Program-made: the position numbers and the translations under genes | Shown: in pieces, positions 17,178 to 26,445 of the stretch | How the letters are laid out: each line of letters starts with the position of its first letter | How positions within the stretch are numbered: position 1 is the first letter of the stretch | Assembly: GCA_016869435.1 (NCBI GenBank) | Contig: VGEB01000002.1 | Location: forward strand, 1 to 64,000 | Length of the DNA: 64,000 nucleotides | Reading direction: 5' to 3' | Source of the DNA: Alphaproteobacteria bacterium | GTDB taxonomy: Bacteria > Pseudomonadota > Alphaproteobacteria > Rhizobiales > Beijerinckiaceae | Notes under the pieces: generated by a model | The model's input: only the letters and a program-made list of their open reading frames with translations | What the model was told of the DNA's origin: nothing | Databases searched by the model: none

Positions 17178-17208
17178 GGCCCTGCGCCGCCCGATCGACA
17201 CATTGGAC

Positions 17209-17236
17209 GGTCACGGGCGCGCCCGTGGCCGTTTTC
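17209..17236 (+). terminator. Terminator-like hairpin after coxC
   Basis: GGTCACGGGC (17209-17218) pairs with GCCCGTGGCC (17221-17230) with one G-T wobble, followed by GTTTTCG. It lies 15 bases before the DUF983 start and may attenuate transcription into the distal genes. Confidence 0.5.
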
Positions 17237-17250
17237 GTTGGAGACGCAAT

Positions 17251-17622
17251 ATGTCAGAAGAACATGTCTATCCGCCGGCGTCGCTCTATGTCGACGGGAT
17301 TCTCGGCAGATGTCCGCGCTGTCGCGAGGGACATATGCTGCGAGGACTGCTGACGGTCACGCCCAAGTGCGAGGTCTGCGGGCTCGATTTCTCCTTCGCC
17401 GACGCGGGCGACGGCCCGGCGATTTTTGTCATGACGATCGTCGGATTCATCGCGATCGCGGTGCTTTGGTATGTCGAGGTGGCATACCAACCTCCCTATT
17501 GGGTGCACGCGGCGATCCTCCTGCCCTTGTCGGCCATCCTCTGCCTCGCGCTCCTGCGGCCGATCAAAGGCCTGTTGATCGCGCTGCAATATTTCAACAA
17601 GGCTGAAGAAAGCCGCCATTAG
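17251..17622 (+). CDS. DUF983 family protein
   Basis: A 123-residue protein with two CxxC pairs near the N-terminus (GRCPRCREGH and PKCEVCGLDF), probably a zinc ribbon, followed by two membrane helices (FVMTIVGFIAIAVLWYVEVA and ILLPLSAILCLALLRP). DUF983 genes sit between coxC and surf1 in many alphaproteobacteria. The function is unproven but is linked by context to oxidase assembly. It ends two bases before surf1. Confidence 0.88.
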   Translation: MSEEHVYPPASLYVDGILGRCPRCREGHMLRGLLTVTPKCEVCGLDFSFADAGDGPAIFVMTIVGFIAIAVLWYVEVAYQPPYWVHAAILLPLSAILCLALLRPIKGLLIALQYFNKAEESRH

Positions 17623-17624
17623 TC

Positions 17625-18365
17625 GTGAGCCCTTCTGCGCGCGCGCTTTGGTGGCCGGCGGTGGTGACTGCGCTGCTTTTTGCTCTGCTGGTCAGTCTCG
17701 GGTTTTGGCAGGTGCGGCGGCTCGGCGAAAAGGAGGCGTTGATCGCGCGCGTCGAACAGCGCGCGACGCAGGCGCCGCAGCCGATTCCCCTGCCCGAAGG
17801 ATGGCGAGCGCTTCGCCCCGAAGACTATGATTTCATGCATGTGCGCGCGACCGGCCGATTCATCGACGGCGGCGACGCGCTCATATTCGCCGCACCGCCC
17901 GAGGGCGCCAGCCGAGAGCCGGGCTATTCGCTGATGACGCCTTTCGAATTGAGGGGCGGCGGCGTCGTGCTCGTCGATCGCGGGTTTATCCCCGCGTCGA
18001 AGGCCAATGACGCCGCATTGCGCGCCCCTCCTTCCGGCGAAGCGACGCTTGTTGGTTTGCTGCGCGCGCCCGAGCGGCGCAACCCTTTCACGCCCGCCGA
18101 TGAGCCGGCGAAAGGCGTCTTCTTTGCGCGCGACCCCGCGGCGATCGCCACCGCCCTCGGACTGGCCGACGCCGCGCCTTTCGCGCTCGTCGTCGACGCC
18201 GCTCCGGCGACGGCCGCCGACTGGCCGCGCCCCGTCGGCGGCGTGCCGACGATCGCCAATAATCATTTCTCCTACGCCGTGACCTGGTTCGGCCTGTCGC
18301 TCGCGCTTCTGGTGATTTTCGCGCTTTACGCCCGCGGCGTCCTGGCGCGCGCGGACGCGCCGTAG
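17625..18365 (+). CDS. surf1: SURF1 family cytochrome oxidase biogenesis protein
   Basis: A 246-residue protein with the SURF1 layout: an N-terminal membrane helix (ALLFALLVSLGFWQVRRL), a periplasmic domain with YSLMTPFEL and VLVDRGFIP, the NHFSYAVTWFGLSLAL block at the start of the C-terminal helix, and a short basic tail. It helps insert heme A into CoxA. The start is GTG at 17625, two bases after the DUF983 stop, so translation is probably coupled. Confidence 0.92.
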   Translation: MSPSARALWWPAVVTALLFALLVSLGFWQVRRLGEKEALIARVEQRATQAPQPIPLPEGWRALRPEDYDFMHVRATGRFIDGGDALIFAAPPEGASREPGYSLMTPFELRGGGVVLVDRGFIPASKANDAALRAPPSGEATLVGLLRAPERRNPFTPADEPAKGVFFARDPAAIATALGLADAAPFALVVDAAPATAADWPRPVGGVPTIANNHFSYAVTWFGLSLALLVIFALYARGVLARADAP

Positions 18366-18412
18366 CCTCGGCCTTGCAGCGATCGCGAATATGCTATGAA
18401 AGGCGCACTGAC

Positions 18413-19867
18413 ATGCGCGTCGCGAGCGGCGCGCCCTCCGCGTCGATGGATCAAAGGTTGCGCTATCTCTCAACGCGCGGCGAGGCCGCGCAGCTCGGCT
18501 TCGATGATGTTCTGCTTGCCGGACTGGCGCCCGACGGCGGGCTCTATACGCCGCTCGCCTATCCGCGCGTGGCGCCTTCGGACATCGCCGCTCTCGCCGG
18601 ACGTCCCTACGCCGAAGCGACAGCGCGACTGATCGCGCCTTATCTCAGCGAGACTTTTTCGACCGATGTTTTGCCGACGCAGACGGCGAGCGCTTATGGC
18701 GACTTCCGACATTGCGCCATCGCGCCGCTGACCCAGATCGGCGACAATCTCTTCGTTCTCGAACTTTTCCACGGGCCGACGCTCGCCTTCAAGGATCTGG
18801 CGATGCAGCTCCTCGGGCGCATGATGAATCATCTGCTCGAGAAGCGAAATCTACGGGCCACCATCGTCGGCGCCACTTCCGGCGACACCGGCGCGGCGGC
18901 GATCGAGGCGTTCAAGGGATTGGATCGCGTCGACGTCTTCATTCTTTTCCCGCACGGCCGAGTCTCCGACGTGCAGCGCAAGCAAATGACGACGGTCGAC
19001 GACGACAATGTTCATACGATCGCGCTGCAAGGCTCTTTTGACGACGCCCAGGCGATTTTGAAGCGACTGTTTCGCGACGCCCCCTTTCGAACGCGCGTCG
19101 GACTCGCGGGCGTCAATTCGATCAACTGGGCGCGCGTCGTCGCGCAGACCGTCTACTATTTTACGAGCGCCGTCGCGCTCGGCGCGCCGCATCGGGATAT
19201 TTCCTTCGCCGTGCCGACAGGAAATTTCGGCGACGTGCTCGCCGGTTATGTCGCCAAGTGCATGGGCCTGCCGATTGACAGACTGATTGTCGCGACCAAC
19301 GCCAACGACATCCTGGCGCGGGCGCTCGCGAGCGGACGTTATGAGCCGCGCGGCGTGACGCCGACTCAGTCGCCGTCAATGGACATTCAGGTCTCGTCCA
19401 ATTTCGAGCGCTTATTGTTCGACGCGACGGGACGCGACCCCGCCGCGGTTCGCGCCGCTTTCGCGTCGCTCGATCAATCGGGCGCGTTCGACATTCCGGC
19501 AGAGGCGCATGCCGCCATCCGTGCCGAGTTCGACGCGCAATCCGTCGGCGAAACCGAGACCACGGATGAGATCCGCCGCACCTGGCGCGAGACCGGCTAT
19601 GTGCTCGACCCGCATACGGCGACCGGAGTCAACGCGGCGCGCGCACGGCTTGCGACGGACCCGGCGACTCCTGTCATCGCGCTGTCGACCGCGCATCCGG
19701 CGAAGTTTCCAGACGCCATTGAGCGCGCCATCGGACTGCGTCCCCAGCCGCCGGAAAATATTGCGGAGCGACTTGACGCGCCGGAACGATTCACGATTCT
19801 TGAAAATGACGACGCGCGAATCGCCGAATTCATTTTGCAGAATGCGCGCGCAGCGAAGAACGGATAA
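18413..19867 (+). CDS. thrC: Threonine synthase
   Basis: About 484 residues. This PLP enzyme converts O-phosphohomoserine to threonine. The N-terminal STRGEAAQLGFDDVLLAGLAPDGGLY is typical. The PLP lysine is Lys127 in GPTLAFKDLAMQ, and the phosphate-binding region reads GATSGDTGAAAIEAF. ATG 18413 has a GAAAGG ribosome site 9 bases upstream; the internal ATG 18446, closer to where homologues begin, lacks one. It follows surf1 by 47 bases. Confidence 0.95.
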   Translation: MRVASGAPSASMDQRLRYLSTRGEAAQLGFDDVLLAGLAPDGGLYTPLAYPRVAPSDIAALAGRPYAEATARLIAPYLSETFSTDVLPTQTASAYGDFRHCAIAPLTQIGDNLFVLELFHGPTLAFKDLAMQLLGRMMNHLLEKRNLRATIVGATSGDTGAAAIEAFKGLDRVDVFILFPHGRVSDVQRKQMTTVDDDNVHTIALQGSFDDAQAILKRLFRDAPFRTRVGLAGVNSINWARVVAQTVYYFTSAVALGAPHRDISFAVPTGNFGDVLAGYVAKCMGLPIDRLIVATNANDILARALASGRYEPRGVTPTQSPSMDIQVSSNFERLLFDATGRDPAAVRAAFASLDQSGAFDIPAEAHAAIRAEFDAQSVGETETTDEIRRTWRETGYVLDPHTATGVNAARARLATDPATPVIALSTAHPAKFPDAIERAIGLRPQPPENIAERLDAPERFTILENDDARIAEFILQNARAAKNG

Positions 19868-19885
19868 GTTCTGGCAAGGAGCACG

Positions 19886-20488
19886 ATGGCGATCTTTAGC
19901 GTAATCGGACGCCGCGACCTGCCGATCAGAGGCGATGGCCTTTATCTGCGCGCGTCGGAGATGCGCGACTACGTTGAATGGGCGGAACTGCGCGAGAAGA
20001 GCCGCTCCTTTCTGACGCCGTGGGAGCCGCTCTGGCCGATCGACGACCTGACGCGGGCGAGCTTTCGCTATCGCGTGCGCCGTCACGCCGAGGAAATGGC
20101 CCGCGACGAGGCCTATTCATTTTTCATCTTTCGCGAAGAGGACGACGCGCTGATGGGCGGCCTGTCCTTCGGACACGTCCGGCGCGGCGTGTCGCAAGCC
20201 GCGACGCTTGGCTATTGGATGGGCGAGCCTTACGCGGGAAAGGGCTTTATGACTCGCGCGGTTCGCGCCGCTTGCGCCTATGCATTTGAAAAGCGCGGAT
20301 TCCATCGCATCGAGGCGGCCTGTTTGCCGACGAACGAACCTTCGAAGCGCCTACTGGAGCGCGTCGGCTTCAAGCAGGAGGGCTATGCGCGCTCCTACCT
20401 CAATATCAACGGCCAGTGGCGCGACCATTTGCTTTACGCTCTACTCGAGACCGATCCTCAGCCGATCAATCCACCGTCGGCGGCTTGA
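19886..20488 (+). CDS. GNAT N-acetyltransferase (RimJ/RimL type)
   Basis: A 200-residue acetyltransferase. Ordered blocks are LYLRASEMRDYVEWAELRE, LTPWEPLWPIDDLTRASFRYR, the beta-bulge acetyl-CoA site LGYWMGEPYAGKGFMTRAVR, and the C-terminal IEAACLPTNEPSKRLLERVGF. These match the ribosomal-protein N-terminal acetyltransferase subgroup. The real substrate is not evident. AAGGAG precedes the start, 18 bases after thrC. Confidence 0.88.
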   Translation: MAIFSVIGRRDLPIRGDGLYLRASEMRDYVEWAELREKSRSFLTPWEPLWPIDDLTRASFRYRVRRHAEEMARDEAYSFFIFREEDDALMGGLSFGHVRRGVSQAATLGYWMGEPYAGKGFMTRAVRAACAYAFEKRGFHRIEAACLPTNEPSKRLLERVGFKQEGYARSYLNINGQWRDHLLYALLETDPQPINPPSAA

Positions 20489-20520
20489 TTGGGATTGTGG
20501 CTCATCCGTTCGCTTGGACG

Positions 20521-20625
20521 ATGTCATTCGCGGCAGGCTGAAGGCCTGACCGGGAATCCAGAGCCAATTCAAGAATGCTGGTCTTGCTCTGGATTCGATC
20601 GCGCTTCGCGCGTCGGGAATGACAT
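20521..20625. repeat. Nested palindromic intergenic repeat
   Basis: ATGTCATTC (20521-20529) is the inverse complement of GAATGACAT (20617-20625). Inside it AATCCAGAGC (20555-20564) pairs with GCTCTGGATT (20586-20595), and two smaller hairpins (AGGCTGAAGGCCT and GCGCTTCGCGC) lie between. The layout is that of a dispersed REP/MITE-like element, filling the gap between the convergent GNAT and rph genes. It could also act as a bidirectional terminator. Confidence 0.65.
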
Positions 20626-20634
20626 TTATGCGGC

Positions 20635-21348
20635 TTAAGAGAGCGCCGCTTTCTGCAACGCGACAAGATCAGCGACGCCTTTTTGAGCAAGCCCCAGCAG
20701 GGCCGCGAGTTCGTCCTGCGAAAAAACCGCGACCTCGGCGGTCGCTTGGATTTCGACGAGGCCGCCTGAGCCGGTGATGACGAAATTGGCGTCGGTCTCG
20801 GCCGTCGAATCTTCAGCATAATCGAGGTCGATCACCGGCGTCGCGTTGAAGATGCCGCAGGAGACCGCGGCGACGTGATCTCGCAGCGGGCTTTCCTTGA
20901 CGATGGAGCGCGACCGCATCCAATCGAAGCAGTCGTGCAGCGCCAGCCAGGCGCCAGTGATCGAGGCCGTGCGGGTGCCCCCGTCTGCCTGGATCACGTC
21001 GCAATCGACGACGATCTGCCGCTCGCCGAGGGCCGACAGATTGGTGACGGCGCGCAGCGAGCGGCCGATGAGGCGCTGGATTTCCTGGGTGCGTCCCGAC
21101 AGCTTGCCGGCCGTCGCCTCGCGCCGCGTGCGCGTATGGGTGGCGCGCGGCAGCATGGAATATTCGGCCGTCACCCAGCCTCGGCCCTGGCCGCGCAGCC
21201 ACGGCGGCGGCTTGTCTTCGAGCGACGCCGCACAGAGCACCTGCGTATTGCCGAATTTAACGAGGCAGGAGCCCTCGGCGTAGCGGGCCACGCCGCGCTC
21301 GAAACTCACCTGGCGCATCTCATCGGGCGCGCGTTTGCTGGGGCGCAT
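20635..21348 (-). CDS. rph: Ribonuclease PH
   Basis: A 237-residue phosphorolytic 3'-5' exoribonuclease that trims tRNA 3' ends. It starts [19 protein letters not shown] and contains the block [21 protein letters not shown], followed by [17 protein letters not shown] and the phosphate-binding region [14 protein letters not shown]. The length is normal. ATG 21348 fits the family start, and the longer upstream frame has no similarity. Confidence 0.96.
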   Translation of the reverse strand: MRPSKRAPDEMRQVSFERGVARYAEGSCLVKFGNTQVLCAASLEDKPPPWLRGQGRGWVTAEYSMLPRATHTRTRREATAGKLSGRTQEIQRLIGRSLRAVTNLSALGERQIVVDCDVIQADGGTRTASITGAWLALHDCFDWMRSRSIVKESPLRDHVAAVSCGIFNATPVIDLDYAEDSTAETDANFVITGSGGLVEIQATAEVAVFSQDELAALLGLAQKGVADLVALQKAALS

Positions 21349-21512
21349 AACAGCTCCGTTGACGTATCGGTCGCGCCTTCTATCGCGCTTTCGGCGGTCG
21401 TGGAAGCGCCAGGCGCCAATCGAGGGGCGCCGACTTGCGCTCGCCGCCGCATGGTGAAACCATGAGCTAACGAGGCCGAACAAATCAGGCTTCGACAGAT
21501 AAGGAGGGAGTG

Positions 21513-23597
21513 ATGGGCCAAACGTCGTCCCAAGGAGCGAATTCGCACGAGGCGAGAGCACAGGGCCCCCGGCTGATTGCGCTGGCGGGCCCTTTTCAAT
21601 GCGGAAAAACCACGCTTTTGGAAGCCGTTCTGGCGCATGCCGGCGCGATTCCGCGCCAGGGGGCCGTCGCTTCCGGCGCCAGCGTCGGCGATTCAAGCCC
21701 GGAAGCCCGCGCCCATCAGATGAGCGTCGAGTCCAATGTCGCGACCGTCGACTATATGGGCGATCGCTATACCTTCATCGATCTTCCGGGCTCGGTCGAA
21801 TTCGCCCATGAATCGCGCAATATCCTGCCCGCGGTCGACGCAGCCGTCGTCGTTTGCGAGGCCGACCCGCGCAAGATTCCGGCGCTGCAGCTCATATTGC
21901 GCCAGCTCGAAGAGCTGGGCGTGCCGCATTTCATTTTCCTGAACAAGATCGACGCCGCGACGATCGACGTGCGCGACGCGCTGAGCATTCTGCAGCCCGC
22001 CTCGCGCACGCCGCTGCTACTGCGGCAGATTCCGATCTGGAACAATGGCGTCGCGGTCGGCTTCATCGATCTCGCGCTTGAGCGCGCCTATGTCTACCGC
22101 GAACACGCGCCCTCGGAAGTCGTCGATATTCCCAAAGGGGACGCCGCGACCGAGAAGGAGGCGCGCTATTCGATGTTGGAGCGCCTCGCCGATTACGACG
22201 ACGCGCTGATGGAGGAGTTGATTTCCGACATCGAGCCGCCGCGCGATCAGGTGTTCGACGATCTCACCAAGGAGTTGCGCGCGGGGCTCGTCGTGCCTCT
22301 TTTCATCGGCTCGGCCGAACGAGGGGCCGGCGTCACGCGTCTGTTAAAAGCGCTGCGTCACGAAGCGCCCGGAATCGATGCGACCCGCGTGCGGATGGGC
22401 GTCAGCGAGAGCGGCCCGGCGCTCGCCCGCATCATCCGCACCATTCACACCCCGCACGGCGGCAAACTGTCGGTGGCGCGCGTGCTGCGCGGCGCCATTG
22501 CAGACGGGCATACGGTGGCGTCGCCCCAGGGCGAAGATCGCATCTCTGGCATGTCGCGTCTGATGGGCGCGGCGAACAGCAAGACGACGGAAGCGAAGAT
22601 CGGAGACGTCGTCGCGCTTGGGCGTCTCGATCATGCGCAGACTGGCGACAATATCGTCGCCGACGGCCGCGCGGGGGCTGGAGATTTGAAGCATGCGCGC
22701 GCGAAGATTCCCGATCCCGTGCATGCGCTGGCGCTCAATGTGAAGGACCGAAAGGACGAGATGCGCCTTGCCGCGGCGATGGGGAGGCTTATCGAAGAGG
22801 ATCCGTCGCTGGTCTTTGTCCATGATCAGGAGCTGTCGCAGATCAAGCTCTTCGGCCAGGGAGAAATGCATCTGCGCGTCGCGCTCGAACGCCTCGCATC
22901 CCGCTTTAACGTCGCGGTCGAATTCTCGAAGCCGACGGTGGCTTATCGCGAAACCATCCGCCATAAGGTCACCGTTCGCGGCCGCCACAAGAAGCAGTCG
23001 GGCGGCCATGGCCAATTCGGCGACGTTGTGCTTGAGATCGCGCCGCGTGGGCGCGGCGAAGGATTCGCCTTCAGCGAGCGCGTGCATGGCGGCGCCGTGC
23101 CCAAGCAATATTTCTCTTCCGTCGAGGCCGGCTGTCAGGACGCCATGCTGCATGGCCCGCTGGGCTTTCCGGTCGTCGACGTCGAGGCGGTGCTGACCGA
23201 CGGCTCCTATCATACCGTCGACTCTTCCGACATGGCGTTCCGCACCGCGGCGCGCATCGGCACGAGCGAGGCTTTGGAAAAGGCTGAGCCGATCCTGCTT
23301 GAGCCGGTGCTCGCAGTCGACATTTTCGTGCCGAGCGACGCGATGTCGCGGGCGACCGGCATCGTCTCAGGACGTCGCGGCCAGATCATGGGCTTCGGTC
23401 CGCGCGAGGGCTGGGAAGGCTGGGACAGGCTCGAAACGCTGATTCCCGAGGCGGAGATGGACAATCTCATCGTGGAGCTGCGCTCGGCGACCGCTGGCGC
23501 GGGATTTTACCAGGCCCGCTTCGACCATCTCGCGGAAGTCGTCGGCAAACAGGCGCGCGACATTGTCGCCGCCCATGCCAAGGCAAACGGGGGATAG
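21513..23597 (+). CDS. Elongation factor G-like GTPase
   Basis: About 694 residues with the EF-G domain order. The P-loop is [11 protein letters not shown] (residues ~26-36) instead of the canonical AHVDAGKTT. G3 is [10 protein letters not shown] and G4 is FLNKID. Domain II follows at ~300, domain III at ~400, domain IV with [20 protein letters not shown], and domain V with [19 protein letters not shown]. It belongs to the EF-G-like paralogue group, not the main translational EF-G, since fusA normally lies with rpsL/rpsG. The role is not established. A strong AAGGAGGG site precedes GTG 21510/ATG 21513; ATG is preferred. Confidence 0.88.
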   Translation: MGQTSSQGANSHEARAQGPRLIALAGPFQCGKTTLLEAVLAHAGAIPRQGAVASGASVGDSSPEARAHQMSVESNVATVDYMGDRYTFIDLPGSVEFAHESRNILPAVDAAVVVCEADPRKIPALQLILRQLEELGVPHFIFLNKIDAATIDVRDALSILQPASRTPLLLRQIPIWNNGVAVGFIDLALERAYVYREHAPSEVVDIPKGDAATEKEARYSMLERLADYDDALMEELISDIEPPRDQVFDDLTKELRAGLVVPLFIGSAERGAGVTRLLKALRHEAPGIDATRVRMGVSESGPALARIIRTIHTPHGGKLSVARVLRGAIADGHTVASPQGEDRISGMSRLMGAANSKTTEAKIGDVVALGRLDHAQTGDNIVADGRAGAGDLKHARAKIPDPVHALALNVKDRKDEMRLAAAMGRLIEEDPSLVFVHDQELSQIKLFGQGEMHLRVALERLASRFNVAVEFSKPTVAYRETIRHKVTVRGRHKKQSGGHGQFGDVVLEIAPRGRGEGFAFSERVHGGAVPKQYFSSVEAGCQDAMLHGPLGFPVVDVEAVLTDGSYHTVDSSDMAFRTAARIGTSEALEKAEPILLEPVLAVDIFVPSDAMSRATGIVSGRRGQIMGFGPREGWEGWDRLETLIPEAEMDNLIVELRSATAGAGFYQARFDHLAEVVGKQARDIVAAHAKANGG

Positions 23598-23601
23598 CGC
23601 A

Positions 23602-24906
23602 CTAGCCCGGAAAGCAGCGCGCAAAGGCCAGGAGCAGGCGCGGGTCGCCGCGCAGCCTGATCTTGCCGCGCAGCAGCGCCCAGACGAGGCTCGTCTCCTT
23701 GCGCAGGAAGCGCAGCCAGGTTTCGGGGTCGGCGGTCACGGTCAGCCGCGACGCGCCGACAAGTCCGTCGGCGACGCGAAGCTGCTTATTTGCGATGGCG
23801 ATCGTCGCGCTGCGGCGTTCCGCGCCGGTGAAGACGAAGTGATAGACTGCGTCGAGGCCGGTCGATTTGCCGCGCTGGAAGACGAGTCTCAGTCCGGACA
23901 AGAAAAACTCAATCGTCGGGGGACGAAACGGCGCGCCGACGACTCTCTTCAATTGCTTGTCCGGAAACCGGCGCGGCACATAGGCTTCAGCGTCTGAGCC
24001 CGGCGACACGTAAATTGTCTCTGCCTTCTTCTGCAGCGGATCGACGACGTCCTGGAGATAGCGTCTTTTATCCGCCTGATAGGCGCCGATGACGTCCGAG
24101 CCCGCCGGACACACGGCCATGCAATAGCCCGCCTTGTAGTTCGGACCGAAGGCCAGACTCTGCCACATTGAGACAGTCTCGGCGTCGCTGACTTTGGCGC
24201 GATAGGCGCGCGCGCTCTTCGCCTCGGCGATCGTCTCGGTCCATTCTCCGAAGCCGCCCATGAACTCGCGGTAATTATGGGTGTAACAGGCGCCGAAGTC
24301 GAAATGGCCGTCGGGCGCGATCGCACCGGTCGGACAGGCGGCGACGCAGAGCTTGCATTCGAAGCACGGGTTAAAGTCGAGCGGTTTGGCGTGCGCTTCG
24401 AGAACGATGTCAACGGCGACCGTGCCGAGCAGAATGAAATTGCCGAATTTCGGATGGATGACATTGCGATGGATTCCCATCCGTCCGAGACCCGCGGCGA
24501 CGGCGACGGGCTTGTGGGAGATGAGCCACATTTTGTTCGGCCATCGCGACGCTTCCATCGGAAAGCCCATCGACGGATAGGCGGCGCGCACGCCCCGCGC
24601 CTGCAGCGCGAGAGCGATGCGACGCGCGACGTCATCGCATTCGTCGGCGGAATGATGAAATTCGAGGTTAGCGGCGGAACGCGCGGCGCTGCGAATATTC
24701 TCGCGGTTTATCCTCACGACGAAGGATATGAGCGTTCGAGCGAAGGGAAAGCCGGCGAGAATGTCGCGGCGCTGATCGTCGAGCGCCGGATCGTCGAGCG
24801 AGACGAAGCCAACGTCGTCGGCGCCGGCGCGCAGGGCGATATCGCGCAGGCAGTCGAGGCTGAGGTCTACGGCGTCAGGCGCGGGAGAGAGATTGTTGTC
24901 CAACAT
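23602..24906 (-). CDS. QueG-like 4Fe-4S protein with C-terminal SCP2-like domain
   Basis: A 434-residue protein. The N-terminal ~190 residues resemble the cobalamin-binding part of epoxyqueuosine reductase-like proteins (GADDVGFVSLD, FPFARTLISFVVR, GLGRMGIHRNVIHPKFGNFI). A ferredoxin cluster follows (CFECKLCVAACPTGAI) with a further Cys set (GYCMAVCPAG). The last ~100 residues (FVFTGAERRSATIAI onward) look like an SCP2-type lipid-binding domain. The fusion suggests a redox enzyme acting on a hydrophobic substrate. The gene lies directly behind marR and shares its upstream 12-bp element, implying MarR control. Confidence 0.7.
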   Translation of the reverse strand: MLDNNLSPAPDAVDLSLDCLRDIALRAGADDVGFVSLDDPALDDQRRDILAGFPFARTLISFVVRINRENIRSAARSAANLEFHHSADECDDVARRIALALQARGVRAAYPSMGFPMEASRWPNKMWLISHKPVAVAAGLGRMGIHRNVIHPKFGNFILLGTVAVDIVLEAHAKPLDFNPCFECKLCVAACPTGAIAPDGHFDFGACYTHNYREFMGGFGEWTETIAEAKSARAYRAKVSDAETVSMWQSLAFGPNYKAGYCMAVCPAGSDVIGAYQADKRRYLQDVVDPLQKKAETIYVSPGSDAEAYVPRRFPDKQLKRVVGAPFRPPTIEFFLSGLRLVFQRGKSTGLDAVYHFVFTGAERRSATIAIANKQLRVADGLVGASRLTVTADPETWLRFLRKETSLVWALLRGKIRLRGDPRLLLAFARCFPG

Positions 24907-24908
24907 TA

Positions 24909-24920
24909 GTGCATATACCC
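24909..24920 (-). promoter_or_regulatory. Candidate MarR operator before the 4Fe-4S gene
   Basis: GGGTATATGCAC on the minus strand, two bases before the start codon, is identical to the element at 25417-25428. The core GTATATGCAC is an imperfect palindrome. Confidence 0.55.
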
Positions 24921-24955
24921 CTTTTTGTGCGCGCGAAGGTCGCCGAGCGCTGCCC

Positions 24956-25411
24956 TTATGCCGACGAGGTCGCATCCATCAGCGCGCGCAGCTCCGATAG
25001 CAGCCTTTGCAGGCGCTCAGCGCCAAATTTCCTTTCGACCGAAGATTGCGCTTCGCGCCAATGCGGCAGCGCATTGGCGAGCGTCGCCTCGCCGAAGGGC
25101 GTCAGCGCGATCTTGCGGGTGCGGCGGTCCTCGCCGGATTTCACCTTCACCAGTCCGCGCTTCTCCAGAACCGCGAGGTTGCGCGCGAGCGCGCTGCGCT
25201 CGAGGACAAAGGCCTCGGCCAATTTGCTGACGGTTGCGCCGCCAGTGAGAGAACAGGCGACGAGGAGCGAATATTGCGTCGGCTCCAGTCCGGTCGCCGC
25301 CATGAACTGACCGTAGTGACGCGTCATCGCCCGGCTGGCGCGGCGGATATTGCCGGCCGCACAGTTTTGCGCGCAGAGCTTGACGTCGGTCGGATCCGGA
25401 CGGTTCGCCAT
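24956..25411 (-). CDS. MarR family transcriptional regulator
   Basis: A 151-residue winged-helix repressor. The dimerisation N-terminus (LCAQNCAAGNIRRASRAMTR) carries a Cys pair. The recognition-helix region is ATVSKLAEAFVLERSALARNL, and the wing reads VKVKSGEDRRTRKIALTPFG. MarR proteins usually repress a neighbouring gene until they bind a phenolic or oxidant. The cysteines could make it redox-responsive, but that is inference. It lies 49 bases upstream of the 4Fe-4S gene on the same strand. Confidence 0.9.
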   Translation of the reverse strand: MANRPDPTDVKLCAQNCAAGNIRRASRAMTRHYGQFMAATGLEPTQYSLLVACSLTGGATVSKLAEAFVLERSALARNLAVLEKRGLVKVKSGEDRRTRKIALTPFGEATLANALPHWREAQSSVERKFGAERLQRLLSELRALMDATSSA

Positions 25412-25416
25412 AAAAT

Positions 25417-25428
25417 GTGCATATACCC
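25417..25428 (-). promoter_or_regulatory. Candidate MarR operator before marR
   Basis: GGGTATATGCAC on the minus strand, five bases before the marR start codon, matches 24909-24920 in all 12 bases. This placement would allow autoregulation. Confidence 0.55.
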
Positions 25429-25757
25429 GTTTATCGGCGTCGTCAAGCTGGACTGGCGTTCACTTGTGCGCGTAAACACAGCAAGCGAACGCTCCCTGAA
25501 TGAACATTGCCGCTGGTGCGGCAGGCGGCGGCTGCGGCTGGGTCATGAAGGCCCCACATCGCAACGTCTAAGCGGCGGCGCTTGGTTCGTGATCTCCCGG
25601 CCTGCTTGCGCGAATATTATGCGCGAGGCGGGGCCTCACATGTCCGTGATGGGTGAGCCGCTTGATCTGGTCGATTCTCATCGGTTCAATTCGCGGTCGC
25701 CGGGCGCTTAGGGGCGCTATCCGCCCCCTATCCTCCCTCCCCCCACGGTGACTGCCG
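25429..25757. other. Intergenic region without a recognisable gene
   Basis: About 330 bases upstream of marR. Frames read through it on both strands, but none has a plausible start, ribosome site or family similarity. It should hold the marR promoter. Confidence 0.5.
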
Positions 25758-26285
25758 TTACGGCGTCATCACCACGGTGGCGCCGACCGTGACGCGGTCA
25801 TAAAGATCGACGATATCCTCGTTGAGCATGCGGATGCAGCCATAGGAGGCGGCGGAGCCGATCGACTTGCGCATCTTGTCTGTGGTGCCGTGGATCGCGA
25901 CCTGACCCTCGCTGAGCGTCATGGCCCGCGCGCCCATCGGATTGTTCGGAGCGCCGCCCGGGATCACTTCGGGCAGTTCCGGATGGTCATGCTTCACGTC
26001 TTCGGGCGGCGTCCAGTCGGGCGCAACATATTTGGCGCTGACCTGCACGACGCCGGTCCATTCCTTGCCGGCCTTCGGCACCGCCACCTTGTAAGCGATC
26101 GCGTCATCCTGATCGACGATGAGATACAGCTTGCGCTCATGCTCGCTGACGACGATCGAGCCGGGATCGAACTCCGAATGATAGTGCACGAATTCGCGGG
26201 CGGCGGCGGCCTGGGGCGCCGAGGCGGCGCCGATGAGGGCGGCGGCGAAAGCGATCTGAGCGATCCTGGAAGTATGGCGTTTCAT
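25758..26285 (-). CDS. L,D-transpeptidase (YkuD domain), secreted
   Basis: A 175-residue protein. A signal peptide (residues ~1-29, cleavage near QAAAA) is followed by a YkuD catalytic domain with the conserved QVAIHGTTD and ASYGCIRMLNEDI, where Cys is the nucleophile and His its partner. The enzyme would form 3-3 peptidoglycan cross-links or attach proteins to the wall in the periplasm. ATG 26285 starts the signal peptide, and the longer frame is unlike the family. Confidence 0.92.
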   Translation of the reverse strand: MKRHTSRIAQIAFAAALIGAASAPQAAAAREFVHYHSEFDPGSIVVSEHERKLYLIVDQDDAIAYKVAVPKAGKEWTGVVQVSAKYVAPDWTPPEDVKHDHPELPEVIPGGAPNNPMGARAMTLSEGQVAIHGTTDKMRKSIGSAASYGCIRMLNEDIVDLYDRVTVGATVVMTP

Positions 26286-26445
26286 GTTCTTGCGCTCGAT
26301 GTTCGGTGTCTCGATGAGCGCGTTGTAAGAGAGGGCCGGCTCCGATTCCGTGCGGCGGCGCACGCGGGAAAACGGCGCGCCGTCAATCTGACATCGGACT
26401 GACTGTTAGGGGGTTGAATCTCGCTCTGCAGTAAAGCGCCGCGCG

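Noticed and set aside
25007..25711. Long plus-strand frame across marR and the following spacer
   Set aside because: Antisense to a clear MarR gene and without any recognisable domain in the spacer part.
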